Source of the DNA: a virus
Reading direction: 5' to 3' (one strand)
DNA: 64,000 bases
IMG/VR virus record: IMGVR_UViG_3300020583_000015
Coordinates: 1 to 64,000 of that record
A program made the translations under genes and the position numbers. Under the pieces are notes generated by a model, which saw only the letters and a list, made by a program, of their open reading frames with translations, was not told the origin of the DNA and did no database searches. Below, one piece after another: positions 55,554 to 62,583 of the stretch (position 1 is the first letter of the stretch; each line of letters starts with the position of its first letter).

Positions 55554-55639
55554 CTCTTACCGAGTTGTGCTTGTTAGTGTTTTGTGTCGGTTACATTATA
55601 ACCGATATGATATTACGCATTCGGGATAAATCGGAATGA
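55550..55639 (+). CDS. 29-aa membrane micro-peptide (cassette 3/4)
   Basis: MTLTELCLLVFCVGYIITDM opens the peptide. It aligns without gaps to the preceding 29-aa peptide (M, T, E, L, FCVG conserved), with a charged end RIRDKSE. ATGA overlaps on both sides. Confidence 0.6.
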   Translation: MTLTELCLLVFCVGYIITDMILRIRDKSE

Positions 55640-55776
55640 GCATTCACAAACTCCTCTGTAGGTGGGGCCTGCACTTCCCCCAACGCATTCGTAGCGGCAT
55701 CGCAGGAGATCAGTTTTTGATCCGACGTGACTACAAGCTTTGTGTGGTGTGTCGGAAGTTTTACTTTTGGTATTGA
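55636..55776 (+). CDS. 46-aa basic Cys protein (cassette 4/4)
   Basis: The ATG overlaps the previous stop. The peptide is basic (LCRWGLHFPQRIRSG) with a CVVCRKFYFWY knuckle, and a CxxC pair that could bind zinc. It is not a membrane protein and closes the coupled cassette. Confidence 0.55.
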   Translation: MSIHKLLCRWGLHFPQRIRSGIAGDQFLIRRDYKLCVVCRKFYFWY

Positions 55777-55787
55777 CGCTTACGTCG

Positions 55788-55882
55788 GCTTACGTAAGCT
55801 ACAGCCTGTTTTTGTCCAATGCCCAAGCCTTGCCTCCCGGTAAGCCATAATAGACTGCCGGGAGGCGTTTTCCCCGAACAGG
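55788..55882 (+). promoter_or_regulatory. palindrome and structured leader 6
   Basis: GCTTACGTAAGC (55788-55799) is a perfect palindrome sharing its core with 51047. Then CCTGTT (55805-55810) pairs with AACAGG (55877-55882) around an inner GCCTCCCGG/CCGGGAGGC stem (55832-55840 with 55858-55866). AACAGGAG contains the ribosome site, so the outer stem would hide it until opened. ATG at 55891. Confidence 0.65.
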
Positions 55883-55890
55883 AGCAAACG

Positions 55891-56367
55891 ATGGCTCATG
55901 GATTTTTAGTAAAAACTTCAGCATTTACATACCCAGACGGGTATAAAGCCCCAGCTTACGAAAGGTTCAAGCACCTTAAGTCTGAGCCTGACTTTGGCGA
56001 TGACTGGGGTCAACGTGAAGCGATGGCTGACCAAACCGCATCCATCGACTACGGATGTGATTTTCGCGACGGACAGTGCAAAGCCCAACGCTCCACCAAA
56101 GCTCAACAGGATATAGAAAGCTGGTGCTGTGGTCCGATGGGATGTTGCATTAGGTGTGCGTCTGCTGTTGGCTATCTTGACGCACTTCCAGCATACGCGT
56201 TAAAGGCTGTAGCAAGGCTATGGAGTACCAAAACAGGTTTCTGGCGCAAATCCAAAGGCTGTGTATTGCCGCGTAAATGGCGTTCACACACGTGCCTTGG
56301 CTTCACCTGTAGCGTGATTCCCCGCAAGCCAGTTCAAGACAAACTAGTTCAGATTGGGGTATTGTGA
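55891..56367 (+). CDS. Cys-rich protein with GCxLPxxxRSxTCL motif
   Basis: AGGAG is 6 nt before the ATG. The 158 residues hold CCGPMGCCIRC and, near the end, GCVLPRKWRSHTCLGFTC, a pattern shared with uncharacterised Cys-rich proteins of bacteria and phages. At least ten cysteines suggest zinc or Fe-S binding. The stop overlaps the next start by one base. Confidence 0.6.
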   Translation: MAHGFLVKTSAFTYPDGYKAPAYERFKHLKSEPDFGDDWGQREAMADQTASIDYGCDFRDGQCKAQRSTKAQQDIESWCCGPMGCCIRCASAVGYLDALPAYALKAVARLWSTKTGFWRKSKGCVLPRKWRSHTCLGFTCSVIPRKPVQDKLVQIGVL

Positions 56368-56537
56368 TGCTAAAGCGTTGGTGGGCAAGGCGTAAACTAC
56401 GTCAGCTTGGTTGGTGTCTGATTCACAACATCAAAATGAACGATTGGGGGTGTTGTGACAAATGCGATGAAGCTGTTTGGAGAGCCGCTGCCGCAAAACG
56501 CCAACACGACATCGACAAATATCGGACTTGGTTATGA
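56367..56537 (+). CDS. 56-aa Zn-type protein
   Basis: TGATG links it to the previous gene and ATGA to the next. The sequence has a basic start (RWWARRKLRQLGW) and a C/H cluster (CLIHN, WGCCDKCDEAVW). This frame, not the overlapping one from 56455, is supported by coupling at both ends. Confidence 0.6.
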   Translation: MLKRWWARRKLRQLGWCLIHNIKMNDWGCCDKCDEAVWRAAAAKRQHDIDKYRTWL

Positions 56538-56635
56538 CGTCACCAATGTTTGCCTGTCCAATTTGTTTTGGAGTCATCAGCCTCGTAACGTTAGCGCTAA
56601 AGTGGCTTCACACACGCTTAAGGAGATTCTTATGA
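56534..56635 (+). CDS. 33-aa membrane micro-peptide
   Basis: ATGA overlap on both sides. CPICFGVISLVTLALKWLH is a membrane helix with a CPIC pair, then a basic tail LRRF. AAGGAG for the next gene lies in its last codons. Confidence 0.55.
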   Translation: MTSPMFACPICFGVISLVTLALKWLHTRLRRFL

Positions 56636-56799
56636 GTTCTCACGACAGACCCAAACCTCACAAACGCGTTAACCGAAGTGCTCGCCTAAAGCGTCCTAAC
56701 CGGCGCTGCCCGACCTGCACCAACGCAGTCAGCACCCCACATGAAGAGTGGTGTAACTATTGGAAACAGCTCCAAACGGAAATGAGGGGCTTAAAATGA
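56632..56799 (+). CDS. 55-aa basic Zn-type protein
   Basis: AAGGAG and an ATGA overlap support the ATG at 56632. A very basic N-terminus (KPHKRVNRSARLKRPNRR) is followed by CPTCTNAVSTPHEEWC, a CCHC zinc site. Nucleic-acid binding is likely. Confidence 0.6.
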   Translation: MSSHDRPKPHKRVNRSARLKRPNRRCPTCTNAVSTPHEEWCNYWKQLQTEMRGLK

Positions 56800-56993
56800 C
56801 TCGCGACTACCTGATTGCCGCAATTGACCAAAATCTCACTCGCCGCTACAAAATGGTAGGGCGTGTGAATGCTGCTGAGCGCAAAGTGTGGCTCACAGAA
56901 TACAAGCAGCTCCAAGCCCAACTAAAAGCTGCTTCAACACCAACGCAAAACCTGATTGATGAAACACTGGAGGCTTCAAATGAAGCGCACTAA
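56796..56993 (+). CDS. 65-aa coiled-coil protein
   Basis: ATGA overlap with the previous gene. The sequence (RYKMVGRVNAAERKVWLTEY, then KQLQAQLKAA) is a continuous charged helix, likely a coiled coil. No family is recognised. Confidence 0.55.
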   Translation: MTRDYLIAAIDQNLTRRYKMVGRVNAAERKVWLTEYKQLQAQLKAASTPTQNLIDETLEASNEAH

Positions 56994-57061
56994 CGCTAAC
57001 AATCCTAGCTAACAATTGACGACGGCCCGGCAACATCGAGACTCTTTTGTGTTTTGCCTAC

Positions 57062-57109
57062 CGCACTTACTCCAACGGCTGCCAACATTGGTGCACTGTG
57101 GTGAGTGCG
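57062..57109 (+). promoter_or_regulatory. structured leader 7
   Basis: CGCACTTAC (57062-57070) pairs with GTGAGTGCG (57101-57109) through nine pairs including one G-U. GGGGAG follows, and the ATG at 57130 is 20 nt after the stem. This fits the spacing of the other leaders. Confidence 0.5.
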
Positions 57110-57129
57110 TGAGGGGAGAGCACAAACAA

Positions 57130-57279
57130 ATGAAAGTCTACATTGTTGTGTCTGACGGTAGACCAGCTCCAGGAGTGAACGTCGAGGCTGTGTTTATCAA
57201 CAAAGAAACAGCTCAAGCCTGGATTGATTGGCATACTTTCGCAGGGACCGTTACAATTCAAGAATGGAGGCTTCAGTGA
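57130..57279 (+). CDS. 49-aa hypothetical protein
   Basis: The sequence (YIVVSDGRPAPGVNVEAVF, then helix KETAQAWIDWHTF, then VTIQEWRLQ) shows a beta-alpha-beta layout as in small phage proteins that pair strand and helix. Codons near the end encode GGAGG for the next gene, whose GTG overlaps the stop. Confidence 0.55.
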   Translation: MKVYIVVSDGRPAPGVNVEAVFINKETAQAWIDWHTFAGTVTIQEWRLQ

Positions 57280-57521
57280 CCATCTCAGTCGCTAACCAAC
57301 GTGCGCTAGAGACACTGCTCGCAACTACCCCAACAGAAATTGTGTTGAGTGAAATTGCAGCGCACTGTCGCTCACTGGCCAAAACCGAACGGGAGTTGTG
57401 GGACAACACATCGCGCGCCACAGCTTACGAAAACACTGCGGAGTGGTTGCAAGCTTCGACTCGGTTGTTACCAACCTACAACTGCAAGCGGGATGTTGAG
57501 TGTGATTCGTTGGGAGGCTAA
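57276..57521 (+). CDS. 81-aa helical protein
   Basis: GGAGG and a GTGA overlap fix the GTG start. Helices ALETLLATTPTEIVLSEIAA and RELWDNTSRATAYENTAEWL make up the body, with a CKRDVEC end. No family is recognised. Confidence 0.55.
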   Translation: MTISVANQRALETLLATTPTEIVLSEIAAHCRSLAKTERELWDNTSRATAYENTAEWLQASTRLLPTYNCKRDVECDSLGG

Positions 57522-57525
57522 CGGT

Positions 57526-57735
57526 ATGTTCTTTGATTTTATTGCTGACCTCATTGACGATCACTTCATTGCAACCATTGTTGTGATTGTCGTGCTGTTT
57601 GGGAGTGGTGTGTGGTGGTATGAAAGCGCCCATCCCTGCCTGAAGTACAGCCCAACCAAAACTTTGCAGTACATGCAACAGGTAGGAAATGTAATAATTC
57701 CTGTTTACGGACATGATTGTCTTGAAAGGAAATAA
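57526..57735 (+). CDS. 69-aa membrane protein
   Basis: GGGAGG is 9 nt before the ATG at 57526. One membrane helix (FIATIVVIVVLFGSGVWWY) follows an acidic start (FIADLIDDH), with a C-terminal ~40-residue soluble part containing two Cys. It is probably an inner-membrane protein. Confidence 0.6.
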   Translation: MFFDFIADLIDDHFIATIVVIVVLFGSGVWWYESAHPCLKYSPTKTLQYMQQVGNVIIPVYGHDCLERK

Positions 57736-57738
57736 GCT

Positions 57739-57930
57739 ATGTACAACATCGAATACTTCGAGCCATCCGACGACAAATGGCATCATCTTGGGACGCCCCT
57801 TACAAACAAATCCGACATCGGGCGTAGCCTCGCCAACTACGCGGTTTGGATGCCAACAGAAACCTTCCGGGTGATGACTCCACGCTTCACCGCGCCAATT
57901 ATGAGCGTTCAGCCCAAGGCGGCACTGTAA
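57739..57930 (+). CDS. 63-aa hypothetical protein
   Basis: GAAAGGAAA precedes the ATG. The small protein (YNIEYFEPSDDKWHHLGTPL) has strand-helix-strand character similar to other short right-arm proteins. No family is recognised. Confidence 0.55.
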   Translation: MYNIEYFEPSDDKWHHLGTPLTNKSDIGRSLANYAVWMPTETFRVMTPRFTAPIMSVQPKAAL

Positions 57931-57931
57931 G

Positions 57932-58108
57932 ATGTACGTGATACTTTCACGAAACAACAGAAATCATGGGTACTTGATTGGAAAGTTTGTGTTTGAGAGT
58001 CGGGCTGACGCATTCAAGTGGCGCGCGGCCCACCACTTTCAAGCAAGAGCAATCATCAAGCGGCTGAAGGTCTTTAGGGATCTTTCGAAGGTAGCCACCG
58101 TCAGTTGA
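57932..58108 (+). CDS. 58-aa basic protein
   Basis: It starts 1 nt after the previous stop. The sequence (MYVILSRNNRNHGYLIGKFV, then FESRADAFKWRAAHH and IIKRLKVF) has the strand-then-helix pattern of its two neighbours and a strongly basic charge. It may be a divergent duplicate of the 57739 gene. Confidence 0.55.
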   Translation: MYVILSRNNRNHGYLIGKFVFESRADAFKWRAAHHFQARAIIKRLKVFRDLSKVATVS

Positions 58109-58113
58109 GATTT

Positions 58114-58242
58114 GTGCTTTGTAAGCCCTCGTTCAAAACCAACACCCACCCCAACATGCCGCCATCAACAACACGCTAAGCGTGCGTATGGTGCTGTTGC
58201 CCAACTTTAGATGTTGCAAGTGAGTGGGGGCTTACAAAACAC
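58114..58242 (+). promoter_or_regulatory. structured leader 8 (129-nt nested RNA fold)
   Basis: GTGCTTTGTAAGCCC (58114-58128) pairs with GGGCTTACAAAACAC (58228-58242), 14 of 15 bases. Inside, CAACAT (58152-58157) pairs with ATGTTG (58211-58216), CAACA (58166-58170) with TGTTG (58195-58199) and CACGC with GCGTG (58172-58176 with 58180-58184). These nest without conflict. GGAG and the ATG at 58263 follow. Confidence 0.72.
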
Positions 58243-58262
58243 AAACAAAAACGGAGACTTAC

Positions 58263-58646
58263 ATGAACACACCTATTATCGAGCCCTGGAGACCTACAGC
58301 TATCTCAGTTACTGAGGTGTATGGAGAGAACTTTCATCCGCCCTCAGGTTATGAACTAACTGGAGAATTCCGCCCAGCTGCGGGCATGGAGTTGTGGTTG
58401 GATCAAGACACCGGCACACAAGTAAACAACTGGGCTACACACGGACCCCGTTTGATTCTCCGCAAAATCCAACCTCGGAAACGAGTGTTTATGGAACATT
58501 CTCGGTTCAAGGTGGGCGAAGCGGTGGCGGGGCCGTGTTACTACAGCTTTGATTATTCAGACAACAAAGCTATATACTTTAACTCGTTTGGGTTGATGCA
58601 CCCTAATCATAATGGGGTTCGTTGGACACTCCAAGAGGAGGAATAA
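58263..58646 (+). CDS. hypothetical 127-aa protein
   Basis: GGAG is 6 nt before the ATG at 58263. The protein is mostly beta (SGYELTGEFRPAAGMELWLD, GPRLILRKIQPRKRVFMEHS), resembling small phage proteins of unknown role. It is separated from the amidoligase genes by three small genes. Confidence 0.55.
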   Translation: MNTPIIEPWRPTAISVTEVYGENFHPPSGYELTGEFRPAAGMELWLDQDTGTQVNNWATHGPRLILRKIQPRKRVFMEHSRFKVGEAVAGPCYYSFDYSDNKAIYFNSFGLMHPNHNGVRWTLQEEE

Positions 58647-58650
58647 CACC

Positions 58651-58764
58651 GTGCTTTCTCCTCATGACGAACATGTGATGTTGGCGCTGTTTCTGAGCGC
58701 GATTCTCGCCACAATTGCCGCGTGTATGTGGATGTTGAAGCTATTGAGAGTGCTGCCATTATGA
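58651..58764 (+). CDS. 37-aa membrane micro-peptide
   Basis: AGGAGG is 7 nt before the GTG, a strong site. Almost all of the peptide is hydrophobic (VMLALFLSAILATIAACMWM). The stop overlaps the next ATG (ATGA). Confidence 0.55.
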   Translation: MLSPHDEHVMLALFLSAILATIAACMWMLKLLRVLPL

Positions 58765-58910
58765 AACGCCTTGCGAAGCTCACACCACTTGAGCACCGAA
58801 TCTACACCCATGTGGTTGAGGCGTTTGTCCGAAGCGCGCAAGAGCCTCCGAAGACTCAACGTCACCTGGCGAAAGCAGCCCGAAAGATCGCGAAGATTGT
58901 TGGAGACTGA
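58761..58910 (+). CDS. 49-aa basic helical protein
   Basis: ATGA overlap with the membrane peptide. The sequence (LAKLTPLEHRIYTHVVEAFV, RHLAKAARKIAKIVG) has two amphipathic basic helices, like a small DNA-binding domain (compare LTPLEHRIY of response regulator-like helices). Tentative. Confidence 0.5.
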   Translation: MKRLAKLTPLEHRIYTHVVEAFVRSAQEPPKTQRHLAKAARKIAKIVGD

Positions 58911-58915
58911 CGATC

Positions 58916-59323
58916 ATGTACAAATGCAGCCTTTGTCAAGCAGATGTAACAGCCAGAGAAAAAGAATGCTACACAACCCTTACTGGGGATGTTGTTTGTA
59001 ACTGTGGAGAGGTGTTGTGGAAAGTTTGGACGCTAGGGAAAGGCGGTTGTGTTCGAGGATTCGCCTCGAACAAAGCGATCTATATCGAAACCGACCCAGC
59101 ACGAATTGCTGCAGACGCCTGGCGCGCTGCCCAAGAGGTTGCTAAGAGGAAAGCCGAAGAGCTTTTCAGACAAAAACTCACTTCCCAACCCCAACACACC
59201 CAAGACATCTACGAAAAACTTGAGGCAATGTTGTGGGAACTTAACATCGCGGAAGGCTCCCACATCGACACGGACATCCTGTTAAGGGTTGCGATTGACA
59301 TCGCTACTCTTGGCGAAGGCTAA
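58916..59323 (+). CDS. Zn-ribbon protein with helical C-terminus
   Basis: CSLCQADV and CNCGEVLW form a zinc ribbon in the first 35 residues of 135; a long helix (AADAWRAAQEVAKRKAEELF) and a C-terminal helical pair follow. It is adjacent to and upstream of the first amidoligase. Confidence 0.55.
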   Translation: MYKCSLCQADVTAREKECYTTLTGDVVCNCGEVLWKVWTLGKGGCVRGFASNKAIYIETDPARIAADAWRAAQEVAKRKAEELFRQKLTSQPQHTQDIYEKLEAMLWELNIAEGSHIDTDILLRVAIDIATLGEG

Positions 59324-59328
59324 CAATC

Positions 59329-60612
59329 ATGCAAATCACCACTTTCAAAGAACTTCAGGCGTTGCCGCCAAACACGCTGGTTAACTCACCGATTTGTGGG
59401 AATATTCTGATTGAGTCCCCAGCTCACGCTTTTAAAGACGGCACTAACATTCGCCTGTCTGGTTATCCTGAACAATCTGTTGGGCGAAGAGGGTATGTGG
59501 TTACTCTCAGTAAAACCTACCCATTTGAGGTAATTCAAGACCCAAAACGGACAGAAAAAATCCTGGCAATCATCTCAAAACTCGGCAGCACCAACCATCT
59601 GCCAAGATCCAGTGAATTCACCTCCTACTACAGCGGTTGTGATCCTGAGATTTTTGTGACTGACGCCGCTGGCGAAGTGATCCCCGCGTGGACATTTTTG
59701 CCGTCGAAGGACAAAAAGGCCTTCAGCAGTGCGTTTTGGGACGGCTTCCAAGCGGAGTTCACACCCCCTCCAAACAGTTGTGTGTCGTTTCTTACAGACA
59801 GCGTTCGACAGGGGTTGGTAGTGGTGTTGAATGCGGCTACCAAAACTAACGCCGGTGCGAAGCTCACACCTGCCCCTTGCCTTCCAGTGTCAAGGGAACT
59901 CCTTGCGACTGGCGCAGACGAACACATCCAATTTGGCTGTAATCCCTCCTTCAACGCCTACGATAGTTGTGGGGTTGGGGTTGAGGGGCGGGATCTGGCT
60001 TGGCGGTTTGCAGGGTCACACAAACATTTCGGCCTGAAAGGCCTAGGTCTCACTCAAGAAACCGCAATACCAATTGTCAAGACCCTTGATAAAATCTATG
60101 GAGTGACGACAGTCAGCTTGTTTGGGGATCTTGACAGCCCCATCCGAAGGCTCTACTACGGACGCGCTGGTGAGTATCGGCTTCCATCCCATGGCCTGGA
60201 GTATCGAACTATTAGCAGCATTGATCTTTGTCATCCAGCGATCTACCACCTGAGTTGGGATCTAGCGCGGATGGCACTTCATCTCTACCTTCATGGGTTG
60301 CAAGACCAATGGAGCTGTTCTGACGACGAAGCCCAGGACATCATCAACAACTGTGATACAGACGGCTCCAGAAAGGTGTTGCAGCGTAACAAACCAATGC
60401 TGATGGACTTGCTCAACAACATCTACAACAACGGCTACAGCGGTGGAGACAAGTCTCTCAAAGCCTACAACACCATCACAAACAGCCTGAAGGCTTTTGT
60501 GGCTGATCCGTTTGATGTCGCTAATAACTGGCATCTTGCAGGTGGTTGGACAAGCCACACTAACAACAACGCTTATGACTTTGCACACGCCCCGGCGGAG
60601 GTGGTGTGGTAG
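59329..60612 (+). CDS. phiEco32-type amidoligase (COOH-NH2 ligase type 2)
   Basis: The 427 residues match the phage COOH-NH2 ligase family of the glutamine-synthetase fold. After an N-terminal ~95-residue beta domain come YYSGCDPEIFVTDAAGEVIP (Asp105, Glu107), QAEFTPPPN (Glu143), FAGSHKHFGL (228-237) and GEYRLPSHGLEYRT (281-294), which supply metal and ATP ligands. Such enzymes link carboxyl and amino groups to modify peptides or proteins. Two more amidoligase-family genes follow. No GAT-II or ATP-grasp partner is visible. Confidence 0.82.
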   Translation: MQITTFKELQALPPNTLVNSPICGNILIESPAHAFKDGTNIRLSGYPEQSVGRRGYVVTLSKTYPFEVIQDPKRTEKILAIISKLGSTNHLPRSSEFTSYYSGCDPEIFVTDAAGEVIPAWTFLPSKDKKAFSSAFWDGFQAEFTPPPNSCVSFLTDSVRQGLVVVLNAATKTNAGAKLTPAPCLPVSRELLATGADEHIQFGCNPSFNAYDSCGVGVEGRDLAWRFAGSHKHFGLKGLGLTQETAIPIVKTLDKIYGVTTVSLFGDLDSPIRRLYYGRAGEYRLPSHGLEYRTISSIDLCHPAIYHLSWDLARMALHLYLHGLQDQWSCSDDEAQDIINNCDTDGSRKVLQRNKPMLMDLLNNIYNNGYSGGDKSLKAYNTITNSLKAFVADPFDVANNWHLAGGWTSHTNNNAYDFAHAPAEVVW

Positions 60613-60742
60613 CGGTTTTGAAGGCCGGTGCGGTCCAGTCGGGTTTTCTGTTAAACCTGGTGGGCCTGGTGTGTATCACAACGGCAGCCACTGGGCAATT
60701 TTCTTTTGGTACAACCCGGAAGTTGAGGAGATGTTTTGTTGA
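60575..60742 (+). CDS. possible 55-aa protein overlapping amidoligase end
   Basis: An open frame continues from inside the amidoligase to 60742 with the sequence FEGRCGPVGFSVKPGG, then YHNGSHWAIFFWYNPEV. Composition is protein-like, but there is no good ribosome site and it overlaps its neighbour by 38 nt. Confidence 0.3.
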   Translation: MTLHTPRRRWCGSGFEGRCGPVGFSVKPGGPGVYHNGSHWAIFFWYNPEVEEMFC

Positions 60743-60751
60743 GGTAAAGTA

Positions 60752-61564
60752 ATGCACATTCAACAACATAGTTTTGATGTCACAAAAGTGTTGGCTTTCC
60801 TTGGAAAAGGAGAGCTGAAGCTTGGAGTGGAGTTGGAGGTTGAGACCTCCCGGGACAAAGCTCTTGCTGCCAAAAGCGTGCTTGAGGCGCTCAACCCTAG
60901 CGATAGCCCGTTTGTTTGTTTGAAGGCAGACGGCTCGCTCCAAAATGGCTTCGAGATTGTCACCGCCCCAGCGACACTTCTAGTTCACAAACGGCGATGG
61001 CAGCCGTTTTTCGCGGGAGTTGAGGCTTCGACGTTGGATGTCGGCTCTACCACTCGCTGTGGATTGCATGTACACTTCGGTCGGAACATCCTTACCAAAA
61101 CTCAACTCATCAAATACGTCAACTTCATCAACGAGCCAGCACGTAAAAAGTTCATGGTAGCGGTTGCTGGACGGGAGTCTGTTACTTTTGCGGTGTTGGC
61201 AAAGAAAGCCCCCGAGGCGATTGGACATCTTTGTAAGGATGGTGGGTGTCAGATGGTGCCTGATTGGGCAGGTTCGTCCAGTAAACACTGTAGACTCCAA
61301 CGGCTTAACCAACGCTATGAGGCGGTGAACCTCACCAACCCCAAAACAATCGAAACGCGGCTGTTTGCCTCAACCACAAACAAAGAAGCCTTCTTTAGCA
61401 GGCTTGAGTTTGTGGTAGCGCTCATTCGGCAGTGTCAGCTTGCAGGCGACGCTGACATCAGTCAGGCTGCGTTTTGTGAGTATGTGGCGGCACGCAAGGC
61501 ATACCCGAATTTGTTGACATTCTTGCAGGAGAAGGACTATATCAAATGTGGCTCGAAACCCTAA
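60752..61564 (+). CDS. second amidoligase (Amidoligase_2-like)
   Basis: The 270 residues show the Amidoligase_2 order: LKLGVELEVE (22-31), LKADGSLQNGFEIVTAP (57-73), TRCGLHVHFGRN (101-112), QRYEAVNLTNPKTIETRLF (187-205). These supply the acidic and His ligands of the glutamine-synthetase-like site. It is a distinct subfamily from the upstream enzyme. GAGGTAAAG precedes the ATG. Confidence 0.8.
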   Translation: MHIQQHSFDVTKVLAFLGKGELKLGVELEVETSRDKALAAKSVLEALNPSDSPFVCLKADGSLQNGFEIVTAPATLLVHKRRWQPFFAGVEASTLDVGSTTRCGLHVHFGRNILTKTQLIKYVNFINEPARKKFMVAVAGRESVTFAVLAKKAPEAIGHLCKDGGCQMVPDWAGSSSKHCRLQRLNQRYEAVNLTNPKTIETRLFASTTNKEAFFSRLEFVVALIRQCQLAGDADISQAAFCEYVAARKAYPNLLTFLQEKDYIKCGSKP

Positions 61565-61746
61565 TTGTAGAGCTTCAAAAAATTGAGCAAAAATACGGCA
61601 ACATTCCTACGACAGTTGTTATGAACCCAAACCACGATCGCACTTGGTTTGAGTTAGAGTCAGTGGGATATGAGCCCCGGCTCAAACCCTGCACTAATTC
61701 CCATGCAATGATTGTGATTGGGGCAAATAAAAACTATTTTGCTTAA
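61546..61746 (+). CDS. 66-aa hypothetical protein
   Basis: The ATG lies in the end of the amidoligase gene. The sequence LETLIVELQKIEQKYGNIPT, then TVVMN, is a helix-strand pattern typical of small phage proteins of the form LIxxLxxIxxxYGNIPV. Function is unknown. Confidence 0.6.
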   Translation: MWLETLIVELQKIEQKYGNIPTTVVMNPNHDRTWFELESVGYEPRLKPCTNSHAMIVIGANKNYFA

Positions 61747-61753
61747 ACGACCT

Positions 61754-61953
61754 TGCTCAAACTCAAATAAACCCGGCCCCTTATAGCGCAGTGGATGAGC
61801 ACTCAATCAATGACCAATTGCTCTTGAGTTGCCACACAATTGCCGGCTACATTCAGAACGCTCACCTCTGTGATGCGACTGTGCCTGAGTGTCATGATGG
61901 GTTGGAAAAGCGGCGGGAAAGCACAGAGACTTGACTCTGCCTGAGTTTGAGCA
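61754..61953 (+). promoter_or_regulatory. structured leader 9 (200-nt closed domain)
   Basis: TGCTCAAACTCA (61754-61765) pairs perfectly with TGAGTTTGAGCA (61942-61953). Inside are CCGGC/GCCGG, CTCAA/TTGAG and CAGAG/CTCTG stems and a tRNA-like string (TATAGCGCAGTGGATGAGC) without a T arm. AAAAGGAG and the ATG at 61981 follow, 27 nt after the closing stem. Confidence 0.7.
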
Positions 61954-61980
61954 TCCACCTCAAAAGGAGAACTAAACAGT

Positions 61981-62577
61981 ATGATTAAATACGGATTTGA
62001 AGGAGAGTTTTTTGTTGCCTCTCTTGCTGATGGAGTTCTTCAGCCAATTTCGGCTGATATTCCCCACGACAGCTGTGGGTATCTTGCTGAGGCCCGAGGT
62101 GTGCCAGATAGTGATCCTCTTGTAGCAAGTTATCTTTACAAAGCAGCAGTCGCGAAGCTCGAAGCGGTTGTTGCGAAGAAGAATCTGAAGCTGATTCAAG
62201 AGGCTATTGCTCCGGTTCCTGCTGACACACTCCGAGCCGCGAGACGGCTGTTTGGGAAGGGTCCAACAAAATACAATAACATCTATGGGCTCGACTACAA
62301 GCCCTCAGACAGAACCCGGCGAGCTGGACTGCATATCCACATCAGCGACGAAACAGTATTCAGATACGAAAAGAACAAGGAATTCAAGTACACAAACCAG
62401 CTTGATTTTCCTCCAATCATTCAGGCTTTTGACAAGGCCTTTAAGGAAGAAATTAAGTCTACTAAGCGTTTGCCGGGGTTTTACGAAATGAAGCCTTATG
62501 GATTTGAGTATCGATCCCTTCCGGCGACAGCATCGTTGGAAAAGATTGTAGAGGTTCTTAGCAAATTGGGCCTCTAA
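61981..62577 (+). CDS. third amidoligase-family protein (short)
   Basis: The 198 residues keep the amidoligase order in reduced form: YGFEGEFF (4-11), CGYLAEARG, RRAGLHIHIS and YGFEYRSLPA. It lacks most of the linking segments of the other two and may be a minimal enzyme or a binding subunit. It is expressed behind the 200-nt folded leader. Confidence 0.72.
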   Translation: MIKYGFEGEFFVASLADGVLQPISADIPHDSCGYLAEARGVPDSDPLVASYLYKAAVAKLEAVVAKKNLKLIQEAIAPVPADTLRAARRLFGKGPTKYNNIYGLDYKPSDRTRRAGLHIHISDETVFRYEKNKEFKYTNQLDFPPIIQAFDKAFKEEIKSTKRLPGFYEMKPYGFEYRSLPATASLEKIVEVLSKLGL

Positions 62578-62583
62578 CCGACC

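Noticed and set aside
56455-56631. Long N-terminal extension of the 55-aa basic Zn protein
   Set aside because: Two ATGA-coupled small genes occupy this stretch in other frames; the ATG at 56632 has its own AAGGAG.
61775-61850. Second tRNA beginning TATAGCGCAGTGGATGAGC
   Set aside because: The D-arm-like string is convincing, but there is no matching T arm or 3' acceptor strand; kept only as part of leader 9.
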